Of a DNA stretch of 64,000 bases, positions 27,449 to 36,081 are shown piece by piece. The translations under genes and the position numbers were made by a program. The stretch's first letter is position 1. Each line of letters starts with the position of its first letter. The DNA is from Bradyrhizobium sp. RP6. GTDB lineage: Bacteria; Pseudomonadota; Alphaproteobacteria; Rhizobiales; Xanthobacteraceae. The stretch is taken from positions 38,869-102,868 of the forward strand of contig NZ_RQIT01000027.1 in the NCBI RefSeq assembly GCF_003837805.1, read 5' to 3'. The notes beneath the pieces are model-generated. The model was not told where the DNA came from and made no database searches. It worked only from the letters and a program-made list of their open reading frames with translations.

Positions 27449-28435
27449 ATGATCGATCTGCCTGTTTCGCGCCGCGCAACGCTCGTCCTGGCCGCCATCG
27501 CGATGCTCTTGCCCGCGTCGGGCCATGCGCAGGCAACCTACCCGAACAAGGCGATCCATATCGTCGTGCCGTTCGCGCCCGGCGGCAGCACCGACGTGCT
27601 CGCGCGGCGTCTGGGCGACAAGCTCGCCGCGACCTGGGGCCAGCCCGTCGTGATCGAAAATCGCCCCGGCGCCGGCGGCGCCCTGGGCGCCGACTTCGTC
27701 GCCAAATCCGCACCTGACGGCTACACCCTGCTCGCGGGCGTCACCGGCAGCAACGCCATCGCGCAGGCGCTGTACCCGAAATTGCCCTACAACGTGATCA
27801 AGGACTTCGCGCCCGTGTCGATCATGGTGACTGCGCCGCTGGTGCTGGCCGTCAATCCCGACGTGAAGGCGAACAGCGCGGCCGAGTTTCTCGCCTTGGT
27901 CAAGTCGAAGCCGGGAGCGCTGAGCTTCGGCTCGGCCGGCAACGGCACGTCGATGCATCTCACCGGCGAGATGTACAAGCAGGCCGCCGATGTCTCGATC
28001 GTGCACGTGCCCTATCGCGGCAGCGCCGCCATGCTCACCGACCTCATGAGCGGTCAGATCCAGGTCACGTTCGGCGACGTCCTGGTGCTGATGCCGCAGA
28101 TCCAGGCCAGCAAGGTTCGCGCGCTGGCGGTCACCTCGAAAACGAGACACCCCCTGTTGCCGGATGTGCCGACGCTCGATGAAACGGGGCTGAAGGGATT
28201 CGAGGCGCTGTCATGGCAGGGCCTGTTCGCGCCGGCCGGCACGCCGCCCGAGGTGGTGCAAAAGCTGAGCGAAGAGGTGAACAAGATCATGCAGTCCGCC
28301 GACATCAAGAACTATTTCGCGGCGCAGGGCTTCTCGGTCGAGGGGTCGACGCCGGAGGCGTTCAAGGCCTTCGTCATCAGGGAAGTGGAGAAGTGGACGC
28401 CGATCGTGAAGACGGCGGGCGTCAAGGCGAATTGA
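27449..28435 (+). CDS. Bug/TctC family extracytoplasmic solute-binding protein
   Basis: This 328-residue protein has a signal peptide (ATLVLAAIAMLLPASGHAQ) and the Bug-family opening ATYPNKAIHIVVPFAPGGST, then VIENRPGAGGALGADFVAKS and DGYTLLAG. Bug proteins capture carboxylates, amino acids or nicotinate for tripartite tricarboxylate transporters. No TctA or TctB gene lies nearby, so it must use membrane subunits from elsewhere or act as a sensor. It begins eleven bases after hyuB and probably binds the operon's substrate. Confidence 0.9.
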   Translation: MIDLPVSRRATLVLAAIAMLLPASGHAQATYPNKAIHIVVPFAPGGSTDVLARRLGDKLAATWGQPVVIENRPGAGGALGADFVAKSAPDGYTLLAGVTGSNAIAQALYPKLPYNVIKDFAPVSIMVTAPLVLAVNPDVKANSAAEFLALVKSKPGALSFGSAGNGTSMHLTGEMYKQAADVSIVHVPYRGSAAMLTDLMSGQIQVTFGDVLVLMPQIQASKVRALAVTSKTRHPLLPDVPTLDETGLKGFEALSWQGLFAPAGTPPEVVQKLSEEVNKIMQSADIKNYFAAQGFSVEGSTPEAFKAFVIREVEKWTPIVKTAGVKAN

Positions 28436-28517
28436 GACGAGCTCGCGCGATGTCCTCGCGCCTTCTGCCTGGGTCGCAGTACGCTTGCGGCCCACGCTGG
28501 CCTGATGATCTGCGCCG

Positions 28518-28755
28518 TTCATGCAGCGCGGGGGGATAAGCACCTTGCCGAGCTCGATGAAGATCGCGCGCGAGCGATCGGCGGGATCGGCGATCAACGA
28601 GAAGTCGGCGAGAGACTTAAGTCGGCGAGAGCCTTCGGTGTCGTCGCCGCGGGCGCGGAGTCCGCGGCATGCGATCGAGATCAGGCCATCGCAGCGAGTG
28701 AGGCGATGATCGCGAGGCTTGCGACCGGGGAGGCAAATTGATGCGGACCAGGCAT
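28518..28755 (-). pseudogene. Broken exported-protein gene fragment beyond the hydantoinase operon
   Basis: On the minus strand an ATG at 28755 opens a signal-like segment (FASPVASLAIIASLAAMA) that hits a stop at 28681-28683. A different frame then resumes with SLADFSLIADPADRSRAIF, IELGKVL and PPRCMN, and family resemblance ends there. A 12-base direct repeat (TCTCGCCGACTT twice, 15 bases apart) lies where the frame changes. The second part recalls exported proteins with an ELGKVL..PRC.NCH haem-type motif, from memory only. The rest of the 28436-28822 gap shows nothing else I can support. Confidence 0.4.
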
Positions 28756-28822
28756 CGCATCCCCATTGGCGCCTTCCGATTTGGTTCCGGTGCGCGCCAC
28801 CGCGGGATGAGCTGAGGCGGAG

Positions 28823-29041
28823 CTATTCGTCTTCCTCGTCTTCCTCGTCCTCTTCATCCTCGTCGTCCTCGAGTTCGTCCTCCTCGAGCCGCTCGAGCAC
28901 GGCGAGCGGCAGCGTCTCGCGGAACAGCTCGCCTTCCATGCCCATCCACAGGCAGACAACCTCTTCGCCCTTCACTTCCGCAACGGTCAGCGGCTGGCCA
29001 CCGGATTTGAGCATAACGACATCGCCGGCTTTCAAGTCCAT
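28823..29041 (-). CDS. DUF2158 (YodC-like) small protein with acidic tail
   Basis: This 72-residue protein fits DUF2158: MDLKAGDVVMLKSGGQPLTV followed by EEVVCLWMGMEGELFRETLP, a small beta-barrel module. Its last 20 residues are almost all Glu and Asp, encoded by a near-perfect run of GAG/GAC/GAA codons. Family function is unknown. The acidic tail is prone to replication slippage and may vary between strains. It stands alone, with untranslated gaps on both sides. Confidence 0.8.
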   Translation of the reverse strand: MDLKAGDVVMLKSGGQPLTVAEVKGEEVVCLWMGMEGELFRETLPLAVLERLEEDELEDDEDEEDEEDEEDE

Positions 29042-29313
29042 GAGGTGGTCCTTTCAGGTAGATCAGACGTGACGCTAGCAAGCCGTTGTGACAGACCGAT
29101 CACGGGCGCCCCGATCTGGCGCGGCGCGGTGGTCACGCACGAGAGGTTCGAGGGGGCCTGCTGGTTGCGTTGGCCGAACCTTGCGACGATGACACTCTAC
29201 CCCTGTTTTGCCCGACGGATCAGAAAAAATTTCGGCGAAACGGTAAGTGCTTGAAATTCCAGCAGGCGCTTACTTTGCATGGGGTTGTTTTCGCTGTTTT
29301 GTGTCGGGCCTGG

Positions 29314-30072
29314 TTACGCCTGGTCAGGCAGCAGCTCGCCGAGCGAGCGGATGATGCGGTCTGGCTTGACCGTCGAGCCTTCGGGCAAGCCGTCTCCATG
29401 CACGTCCATCCAGATCGAGTAGATGCCGAGACGCTGCGGCGTCACGACTTCCCATTCCAGATTGTCGCCGATCATCCAGGTCTCCTCGGCGGTGACGCCG
29501 AGCGCCTGCATCGCATGCAGATAGGCGCGCTCCTCGGGCTTGCCGAAGCCGTGCTCGCCCTCGATCTGGATGTGGTGGAAGCGATGCGCCAGCTCGAACC
29601 GCTCGACCTTGGCGCGCTGCATGTCCGCGGCGCCGTTGGTGACCAGCGCGAGCTTGATGCCGAGCGCCTTGAACTGGTCGATCGCCTCATGCGCGCCGGG
29701 AAACACGAACATCTCTTCCTCGCGATAGGCGGTGAAGCGATCGGCAAGGCGAATGGCGAGGTCGTCGGGAAGGGCGCGGTGGCCGGCCGCCGCAAGCGCG
29801 GCAAAACCGCCCTTGACCGTCAGGTGCCGCGCTTCGGCAAGCTTCATCCGCCACGCCGCTTCCGCATTCGCCCAGAAGTTTCGCGCGAAAGCCAGCACCG
29901 CGGTGGCGACCTGGGCCGGCGGCAGCGGCGCGAGCTCCTCCGCAAACTCGTTCGCGATCGTGTTCCAGGCGATCTCCGGCCGGCCATAGGCCGACAGGAT
30001 GGTGTCGTCCATGTCGATCAGCATGGCGCGCGGCAGCGGCCTCACTGCGAGCTTCATCGTGGTCATGGCCAC
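29314..30072 (-). CDS. HAD family hydrolase
   Basis: This 252-residue HAD-type phosphatase shows motif I LIDMDDTILSAYG at about 19-31, motif II LALVTNGAADMQRAK, and motifs III/IV in ETWMIGDNLEWEVVTPQ. The nucleophile Asp and the acid/base Asp two residues later are present. The substrate is not evident; the fold class with a helical cap includes nucleotidases and dehalogenase-like phosphatases. Its start overlaps the hemF stop by ten bases, so it is translated with hemF. An in-frame ATG at 30057 is an alternative start. Confidence 0.88.
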   Translation of the reverse strand: MAMTTMKLAVRPLPRAMLIDMDDTILSAYGRPEIAWNTIANEFAEELAPLPPAQVATAVLAFARNFWANAEAAWRMKLAEARHLTVKGGFAALAAAGHRALPDDLAIRLADRFTAYREEEMFVFPGAHEAIDQFKALGIKLALVTNGAADMQRAKVERFELAHRFHHIQIEGEHGFGKPEERAYLHAMQALGVTAEETWMIGDNLEWEVVTPQRLGIYSIWMDVHGDGLPEGSTVKPDRIIRSLGELLPDQA

Positions 30073-30956
30073 TTCACCTCCGGGGGCAGCGACGACAGGA
30101 TGGAGTCCACATTGCCGCCGGTCTTGAGTCCGAAGATGGTGCCGCGGTCGTAGAGCAGGTTGAACTCGACATAGCGGCCGCGCCGGATCAGCTGCTCCTC
30201 GCGATCCTCCGCGGTCCAGCCTGTCGCGAAATTGCGCCGCACGATCTCAGGATAGATCTTCAGGAAGGCGCGGCCGACGTCCTGGGTGAAGGCGAGGTCG
30301 GCGTCCCAGTCGCCGCTGTCGTGCCAGTCGTAGAAGATGCCGCCGATGCCGCGCGCCTCTTTCCGGTGCGGCAGGTAGAAATACTCGTCGCACCACTTCT
30401 TGTACTTGTCATAGTCGGCAACGCCGTTCGGCTGCGCGCAGGCCTGTCTCATCGCGGCATGGAAGGCGATCGTGTCGGCATCCTCCTGCGTCCGCCTTCG
30501 CTCCAGCACCGGCGTGAGGTCGGCGCCACCACCGAACCAGGCCTTGGTCGTGACGACGAAGCGGGTGTTCATGTGCACGGCGGGCACGTTCGGGTTGCGC
30601 ATATGCGCGATCAGCGAGATGCCGGAGGCCCAGAACTTCGGATCTTCCGCGGCACCCGGAATCTGGGCGCGGAATTCAGGCGCGAACTCGCCGTGCACGG
30701 TCGAGCAGTGCACCCCGACCTTCTCGAACAGGCGGCCATGCATCATCGACATCACGCCGCCACCGCCGGCCGCGCCGGTGTGATCGGTGCGCTGCCAGGG
30801 CGTGCGCTTGAAGCGGCCGGCTTCGCCGGGATAGAGGCTTTGCGGTGCGTCATCCTCGAGCCGCTCGAAGCTCGCGCAGATGTCGTCGCGCAAACGTTCG
30901 AACCAGGTGCGGGCGCCGGCTTTGCGGTCGTCTATCGTTGAGGCGTCCATCTGCAT
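30063..30956 (-). CDS. hemF: Oxygen-dependent coproporphyrinogen-III oxidase
   Basis: This 297-residue enzyme converts coproporphyrinogen III to protoporphyrinogen IX in haem synthesis using O2. The family blocks are clear: TDHTGAAGGGGVMSMMHGRL, VHCSTVHGEF, HMRNPNVPAVHMNTRF with the conserved His and Arg, AWFGGGADLTPV, and IGGIFYDWHDSGDW. Length matches HemF proteins. It lies in a minus-strand cluster queE-hemF-HAD with a 13-base gap to queE. Confidence 0.95.
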   Translation of the reverse strand: MQMDASTIDDRKAGARTWFERLRDDICASFERLEDDAPQSLYPGEAGRFKRTPWQRTDHTGAAGGGGVMSMMHGRLFEKVGVHCSTVHGEFAPEFRAQIPGAAEDPKFWASGISLIAHMRNPNVPAVHMNTRFVVTTKAWFGGGADLTPVLERRRTQEDADTIAFHAAMRQACAQPNGVADYDKYKKWCDEYFYLPHRKEARGIGGIFYDWHDSGDWDADLAFTQDVGRAFLKIYPEIVRRNFATGWTAEDREEQLIRRGRYVEFNLLYDRGTIFGLKTGGNVDSILSSLPPEVKWP

Positions 30957-30969
30957 TCGCGGTCGCGTC

Positions 30970-31602
30970 CTATCTGATGCCGAGCGATTTATGCGTCTGC
31001 ACGCTGAGCCGCCATTGCGGATGGCGCAGGCAGTAGTCGATCGCCTGCGCAGTGTTCCTGATGACCTCGGGCCCGTCCATCGGCTGCAGCGAGAAGCACT
31101 CGAAGGCGAGATGCTCGAACGTCTCGGGCGCGGCGAGCGGCTGGGGATAGACCAGCTTCAGCTCGTGGCCCTTGCGGAGGACCAGCTCGCTGCCGCCCTT
31201 CGGGCTGACGCAGATCCAGTCGAGCCCTTCCGGCGCAGGGATCGTGCCGTTGGTCTCGACGCCGATTTCGAAGCCGCGGGCGTGGAGCGCTTCGATCAGC
31301 TCGGCATCGACCTGGAGCAGCGGCTCGCCGCCGGTCAGCACCACGTAGCGATTGCCGCCTGAGGCGGTCCATTGCGCGGCAATGGTGTCCGCGAGTTCCA
31401 CGGCCGAAGCATAACGGCCGCCGAGGGTGCCATCGGTGCCGACGAAATCGGTGTCGCAGAACTTGCAGGTCGCGTCGGCGCGATCGGCCTCGCGGCCGCT
31501 CCAGAGGTTGCAGCCGGCAAAGCGGCAGAACACGGACGCGCGCCCGGCATGGGCGCCTTCGCCTTGCAGGGTCAGGAAGATTTCCTTGACCGCGTAACTC
31601 AA
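30970..31602 (-). CDS. queE: 7-carboxy-7-deazaguanine synthase
   Basis: This 210-residue radical-SAM enzyme makes 7-carboxy-7-deazaguanine in queuosine synthesis. It begins VKEIFLTLQGEGAHAGRASV, and its cluster motif is the wide form C-x14-C-x2-C (GCNLWSGREADRADATCKFC), seen in many QueE proteins in place of C-x3-C-x2-C. VVLTGGEPLLQ supplies the SAM-binding GGE motif. The gene lies between trmL and hemF on the same strand; no other queuosine gene is in the window. Confidence 0.93.
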   Translation of the reverse strand: MSYAVKEIFLTLQGEGAHAGRASVFCRFAGCNLWSGREADRADATCKFCDTDFVGTDGTLGGRYASAVELADTIAAQWTASGGNRYVVLTGGEPLLQVDAELIEALHARGFEIGVETNGTIPAPEGLDWICVSPKGGSELVLRKGHELKLVYPQPLAAPETFEHLAFECFSLQPMDGPEVIRNTAQAIDYCLRHPQWRLSVQTHKSLGIR

Positions 31603-31620
31603 TCGTCTCTCCTCAACCTG

Positions 31621-32079
31621 TCAGACTTGCGGGTTCCGGATCTGCCGCAGCGCCTCGCCTGCGGCCATCGCCGCGCTCATCGCCACATTGAGCGACCGCA
31701 GCCCCGTTTTGATCGGGATCACCAGCCGCGCATCTGCGGCCTCGACCACTGCGTCCGTGACGCCGGCGCTCTCGCGCCCGAATAGCAGGATGTCCGACGT
31801 CTGGTAATGAAAATCGCGGTAGTCGGTCGCAGCCTTGGTGGTGAACAGCAGCAGCCGATAGCCCCGTGCGGCGCGCCAGTCCTCGAATTTCGCCCAGGAA
31901 TCATGGCGGGTCAGCCTGACATGGTCGAGGTAATCCATTCCCGCCCGGCGGAACAAGCGGTCGGAGACGGGGAAGCCCGCAGGTTCGATGATATGGGCGG
32001 ACATGTCCAGACAGGCGCAAAGCCTGAGAATCGTGCCGGTGTTCTGAGCGATGTCAGGCTGAAAAAGCGCTATCTGCAT
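31621..32079 (-). CDS. trmL: tRNA (cytidine(34)-2'-O)-methyltransferase
   Basis: This 152-residue SPOUT methyltransferase modifies the wobble ribose of tRNA-Leu. Motifs: MQIALFQPDIAQNTGTILRL at the N-terminus, FPVSDRLFRRAGMDYLDHV, DILLFGRESAG, and the C-terminal knot VIPIKTGLRSLNVAMSAAM. The ATG at 32079 is chosen because the protein begins there in the family; an upstream ATG at 32154 would add 25 unconserved residues. The next gene downstream is queE, 18 bases away. Confidence 0.93.
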   Translation of the reverse strand: MQIALFQPDIAQNTGTILRLCACLDMSAHIIEPAGFPVSDRLFRRAGMDYLDHVRLTRHDSWAKFEDWRAARGYRLLLFTTKAATDYRDFHYQTSDILLFGRESAGVTDAVVEAADARLVIPIKTGLRSLNVAMSAAMAAGEALRQIRNPQV

Positions 32080-32357
32080 GGGCCGTGTCGGGGGTCGATG
32101 CGGGCGAGAATGTCTCAATAAAACATCGGCCGCCCGGGAATTGGTGCATGGCACGCTCCCACGCCGTTAGCGGGCTTGCGCTCGCCCGGCAAGGGTGCCA
32201 ATAGAACGATTCTGGACTGCTGTTTCACCCGTTTAGAGGTGAACAAGCCAAGTTCTGCCGCCGCGGGGGGCCGCGGGCGCCGGCAGCCTTTCCGGGGACC
32301 TCTTGGGCGCCCCTCGGAGCGGTTCCACCGGTAGCACAAGAAGAAAGGGTTGGAATC

Positions 32358-32888
32358 GTGACGACAGCGTCTTCGGCGGACCATCCGACACGCCGTGATT
32401 TCTTATTCGTTGCAACAGGGGCAGCTGCAGCAGTAGGGGGCGCGGCTGCGCTCTGGCCCTTCATCTCCCAAATGAATCCTGACGCCTCGACCATCGCCGC
32501 CGGTGCGCCGATCGAGGTCGATCTCAGCCCGATCGCGGAAGGGCAGGACATCAAGGTATTCTGGCGCGGCAAGCCGATCTACATCAGCCACCGCACCAAG
32601 AAGCAGATCGACGAGGCGCGCGCCGTCAACGTGGCGAGCCTGCCGGATCCGCAGACCGACGAAGCCCGGGTCAAGTCCGGCCACGAGCAGTGGCTGGTCG
32701 TGATCGGCATCTGCACCCATCTCGGCTGCATCCCGATCGCTCATGAAGGCAATTACGACGGGTTCTTCTGCCCCTGCCATGGTTCGCAGTACGATTCGTC
32801 CGGCCGCATCCGCCAGGGGCCCGCGCCCTTGAACCTTCCGGTTCCGCCGTACCAGTTCGTTTCCGACACCAAAATCCAGATCGGCTGA
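32358..32888 (+). CDS. petA: Ubiquinol-cytochrome c reductase, Rieske iron-sulfur subunit
   Basis: This 176-residue protein carries the [2Fe-2S] cluster of the cytochrome bc1 complex. The cluster motifs are CTHLGC and CPCHGSQYDSSG. The N-terminus has TRRDFLFVATGAAAAVGG, a twin-arginine signal that also serves as the membrane anchor. It starts with GTG, 62 bases upstream of fbcH, forming the classical fbcFH pair that feeds electrons from quinol to c-type cytochromes. Confidence 0.96.
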   Translation: MTTASSADHPTRRDFLFVATGAAAAVGGAAALWPFISQMNPDASTIAAGAPIEVDLSPIAEGQDIKVFWRGKPIYISHRTKKQIDEARAVNVASLPDPQTDEARVKSGHEQWLVVIGICTHLGCIPIAHEGNYDGFFCPCHGSQYDSSGRIRQGPAPLNLPVPPYQFVSDTKIQIG

Positions 32889-32950
32889 GCCTCGGACTTT
32901 CGTCCGAAGCTTCGCGCCGTCTCGTCGTACTATTTCCTCAGGATCGCATC

Positions 32951-35023
32951 ATGAGCGGACCATCCGACTACCAGCCGAGCAATCCGGCCCTGCAATGGAT
33001 CGAGCGGCGTCTGCCGATCTTTGGTCTCATGCATTCGTCTTTCGTTGCCTATCCCACCCCGCGCAACCTGAACTATTGGTGGACCTTCGGTGCCATCCTC
33101 TCTTTCATGCTGGGGATGCAGATCCTGACCGGCGTGATCCTGGCGATGCACTACACGCCGAACGCCGATCTCGCCTTCAAGTCGGTCGAGCTGATCGTTC
33201 GTGACGTGAACTACGGCTGGCTGCTGCGCAACATGCACGCGGTCGGTGCCTCGATGTTCTTCGTCGCCGTCTACGTCCACATGTTCCGCGGCCTCTATTA
33301 CGGGTCCTACAAGGAGCCGCGCGAGGTGCTGTGGATCCTCGGCGTCATCATCTACCTCCTGATGATGGCGACGGGCTTCATGGGCTACGTGCTGCCGTGG
33401 GGCCAGATGAGCTTCTGGGGTGCCACCGTCATCACCAACCTGTTCTCCGCCTTTCCCTCTGTCGGTGAGAGCATCGTGACGCTGTTGTGGGGTGGCTATT
33501 CGGTCGGCAACCCGACGCTGAACCGCTTCTTCTCGCTGCACTATCTCCTGCCCTTCGTGATCGCGGGCGTCGTCGTGCTCCACGTCTGGGCGCTGCACGT
33601 CGCCGGTCAGAACAACCCTGACGGCGTCGAGCCGAAAACGGAAAAGGATACGGTGCCGTTCACGCCGCATGCCACCATCAAGGACATGTTCGGCGTCGCC
33701 TGCTTCATGCTGCTGTACGCCTGGTTCATCTTCTACATGCCGAACTATCTCGGCGACGCCGACAACTACATTCCGGCGAACCCGGGCGTGACGCCGCCGC
33801 ACATCGTGCCGGAATGGTATTACCTGCCGTTCTACGCGATCCTGCGCTCGATTCCGGACAAGCTCGCCGGCGTCATCGCGATGTTCGGGGCGATCATCAT
33901 CCTGTGCTTCCTGCCCTGGCTCGATAGCGCCAAGACGAAGTCGTCGAAGTACCGTCCGCTCGCCAAGCAGTTCTTCTGGATCTTTGTCGCGGTCTGCATC
34001 CTGCTCGGCTATCTCGGTGCGCAACCGCCGGAAGGCATCTACGTCGTTGCCGGCCGGGTCCTGACGTTCTGCTACTTTGCCTACTTCCTGATCGTGCTGC
34101 CGCTGCTCGCGCGCATCGAGAAGCCGCGGCCGGTACCGAACTCGATCTCGGATGCAGTCCTGGCCAAGACCGGGAGCAGATCGACACCGATGGTCTCGAC
34201 CGCGATCGTGCTGGCGCTCGCAGGTTCGTTGCTCGCGGGCTCGATCGACAGCGCGAAAGCATCGGAAGGCAGCGACACGCCGCCGGGCAACAAATGGTCG
34301 TTCTCGGGCCCTTTCGGTACGTTTGACCGCGCGGCGCTCCAGCGTGGCCTGAAGGTCTACAAGGAGGTCTGCTCCAGTTGCCACGGCTTGTCTTACGTCG
34401 CCTTCCGCAACCTCGCAGAGGCCGGCGGGCCCGGCTATTCGGTGGCGCAGGCGTCGGCGTTTGCCTCCGAGTACAAGGTCAAGGACGGTCCGAACGATGC
34501 GGGCGACATGTTCGAGCGTCCGGGCCGGCCGGCGGACTATTTCCCCTCGCCATTCCCGAACGAGCAGGCCGCGCGTGCGGCGAACGGTGGTGCGGCGCCG
34601 CCCGACCTGTCCCTGATCACCAAGGCGCGCTCCTACAAGCGCGGCTTCCCCTGGTTCATCTTCGACCTCTTCACCCAATACCAGGAGCAGGGGCCTGACT
34701 ATGTCACGGCGCTGCTCCAGGGGTATGAGGAGAAGGTGCCTGAGGGCGTCACCATCCCGGACGGGTCCTATTACAACAGGTACTTCCCGGGCCACGCCAT
34801 CAAGATGCCGAAGCCCCTCAGCGACGGCCAGGTGACCTTTGACGACGGCTCGCCGGCCACGGTCGCCCAGTACGCCAAGGACGTCACCACGTTCCTGATG
34901 TGGACTGCTGAGCCGCACATGGAAGCGCGCAAGCGCCTCGGCTTCCAGGTCTTCGTGTTCCTGATCATCTTCGTGGGCCTGATGTATTTCACCAAGAAGA
35001 AGGTCTGGGCCGACTCGCACTAG
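32951..35023 (+). CDS. fbcH: Fused cytochrome b / cytochrome c1 precursor
   Basis: This 690-residue polyprotein joins cytochrome b and cytochrome c1. The cytochrome b part (1 to about 410) shows MHAVGASMFFVAVYVHMFRG, GYVLPWGQMSFWGATVITN, and PEWYYLPFYAILR with the quinol-site PEWY. A hydrophobic segment with cleavable AKA at about 436 then acts as an internal signal peptide. The c1 part has the haem motif CSSCH, the axial-ligand region and a C-terminal anchor (VFVFLIIFVGLMYFTKKK). Fusion with later cleavage is established for Bradyrhizobium. A strong terminator follows. Confidence 0.97.
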   Translation: MSGPSDYQPSNPALQWIERRLPIFGLMHSSFVAYPTPRNLNYWWTFGAILSFMLGMQILTGVILAMHYTPNADLAFKSVELIVRDVNYGWLLRNMHAVGASMFFVAVYVHMFRGLYYGSYKEPREVLWILGVIIYLLMMATGFMGYVLPWGQMSFWGATVITNLFSAFPSVGESIVTLLWGGYSVGNPTLNRFFSLHYLLPFVIAGVVVLHVWALHVAGQNNPDGVEPKTEKDTVPFTPHATIKDMFGVACFMLLYAWFIFYMPNYLGDADNYIPANPGVTPPHIVPEWYYLPFYAILRSIPDKLAGVIAMFGAIIILCFLPWLDSAKTKSSKYRPLAKQFFWIFVAVCILLGYLGAQPPEGIYVVAGRVLTFCYFAYFLIVLPLLARIEKPRPVPNSISDAVLAKTGSRSTPMVSTAIVLALAGSLLAGSIDSAKASEGSDTPPGNKWSFSGPFGTFDRAALQRGLKVYKEVCSSCHGLSYVAFRNLAEAGGPGYSVAQASAFASEYKVKDGPNDAGDMFERPGRPADYFPSPFPNEQAARAANGGAAPPDLSLITKARSYKRGFPWFIFDLFTQYQEQGPDYVTALLQGYEEKVPEGVTIPDGSYYNRYFPGHAIKMPKPLSDGQVTFDDGSPATVAQYAKDVTTFLMWTAEPHMEARKRLGFQVFVFLIIFVGLMYFTKKKVWADSH

Positions 35024-35045
35024 CCGCGCGAGACTCGATGAAATG

Positions 35046-35071
35046 AAAAGCCCCCGTAAGGGGGCTTTTTT
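35046..35071 (+). terminator. Rho-independent terminator of petA-fbcH
   Basis: AAAAGCCCCC and GGGGGCTTTT form a perfect 10-bp stem around GTAA, followed by further T residues. It begins 23 bases after the fbcH stop. Confidence 0.92.
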
Positions 35072-35086
35072 GTTGGCTTCGTCTGT

Positions 35087-35218
35087 GTCCCGGACGCGCT
35101 GCAGCGTGCAACGCTGCTGCGCAGAGCCGGGACCCAGCGTGCTCGTGGCTGGGCCCCGGATCAGCAATGCGCCACGCCGCGAAGGGCGGCGCACTGCATT
35201 GCATCCGGGGCACGAGAG
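35087..35218. repeat. Interspersed palindromic repeat, family D
   Basis: The element runs from TCCCGGACGCGCTGCAGCGT through GAGCCGGGACCCAG and CTGGGCCCCGGATC to TGCATCCGGGGCACGAGA. Several nested inverted arms (CTGGG/CCCAG, CCGGG/CCCGG, GCGCC/GGCGC) would give a branched hairpin. It fills most of the gap between fbcH and the dienelactone hydrolase gene. Confidence 0.6.
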
Positions 35219-35302
35219 TGTGTTGCTTGGCGCGATTGCGTATCGCTCGCTCAACCGCCAAGATACCGCCAACCGCTCCCCCAAAACTCATCGGAGGACA
35301 CC

Positions 35303-35977
35303 ATGGGAACCAGCATCACCTTCAAGCGACCGGACGGCAAGGACGCCTCGGGCTATCTCGCCAGCGCCGCGCGCGGCAACGCGCCGGGCGTGGTCGTGAT
35401 CCAGGAATGGTGGGGCCTGTCGGACCAGATCAAGGGTCTGTGCGATCGCTTCGCGCTGGCCGGCTTCGATGCGCTCGCGCCCGATCTCTACAAGGGCAAG
35501 GTGGTGCCCTATCACGACACGGACAGCGCCAACAGGGAGATGAACTCGCTCGACTTCATGGACGCCACCATGCAGACCGTGCGCGGTGCCGCGCAATATC
35601 TTGCGCGCAACGGCGCCAAGGTCGGGTTGACCGGTTTCTGTCTCGGCGGCGCCGTGACCATCATCGGCGCGACCAAGATCCCGGAGCTCGCGGCCGGCGT
35701 CGTGTTCTACGGCATCCCGCCCGAGCAGGCGGCCAAGCCTGCCGACGTCAAGATCCCGCTCCAGGCCCATTTCGCCAACAAGGACGATTGGTGCACGCCG
35801 GAGCTGGTCGATGGCTTCGAAAAGGCCATGAAGGCCGCCGGCAAGTCGCTGGAGCTGTTCCGCTATGACGCCGAGCACGCCTTCGTCAACGAGCAGCGCC
35901 AGGCTGTGCACGACCGCGCAGCCGCCGAGCTCGCCTGGGGCAGGGCGACGGACTTTTTTAGGAAGCATCTGGGGTAG
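35303..35977 (+). CDS. Dienelactone hydrolase family protein
   Basis: This 224-residue alpha/beta hydrolase has the dienelactone-hydrolase triad: nucleophile Cys in GLTGFCLGGAVT, Asp in NKDDWCTPE and His in YDAEHAFVNEQR. IQEWWGLSDQI supplies the conserved Glu that pairs with the Cys. Dienelactone hydrolase opens the lactone ring in chlorocatechol breakdown, but most family members have unknown substrates. A GGAGG site lies five bases before the ATG. No aromatic-degradation genes are nearby. Confidence 0.9.
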   Translation: MGTSITFKRPDGKDASGYLASAARGNAPGVVVIQEWWGLSDQIKGLCDRFALAGFDALAPDLYKGKVVPYHDTDSANREMNSLDFMDATMQTVRGAAQYLARNGAKVGLTGFCLGGAVTIIGATKIPELAAGVVFYGIPPEQAAKPADVKIPLQAHFANKDDWCTPELVDGFEKAMKAAGKSLELFRYDAEHAFVNEQRQAVHDRAAAELAWGRATDFFRKHLG

Positions 35978-36081
35978 CGGCCGTCGGCGGTATCCGCGAG
36001 AGCGGCTTTTCGCTCGGGTGCAGACCACCTATACTGATTGCGTTCTGCTATTGTGCCCGGTGGAACGGAGCTGGCGCCATC

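Noticed and set aside
28211..28597. A 128-codon minus-strand ORF overlapping the Bug gene end
   Set aside because: Most of it is antisense to the Bug gene; only the part beyond 28518 shows protein-like pattern and is treated as a gene fragment.
32930..35284. A 784-codon open frame opposite fbcH
   Set aside because: It is fully antisense to fbcH and its product is a low-complexity Arg/Asp/His-rich chain without family features.
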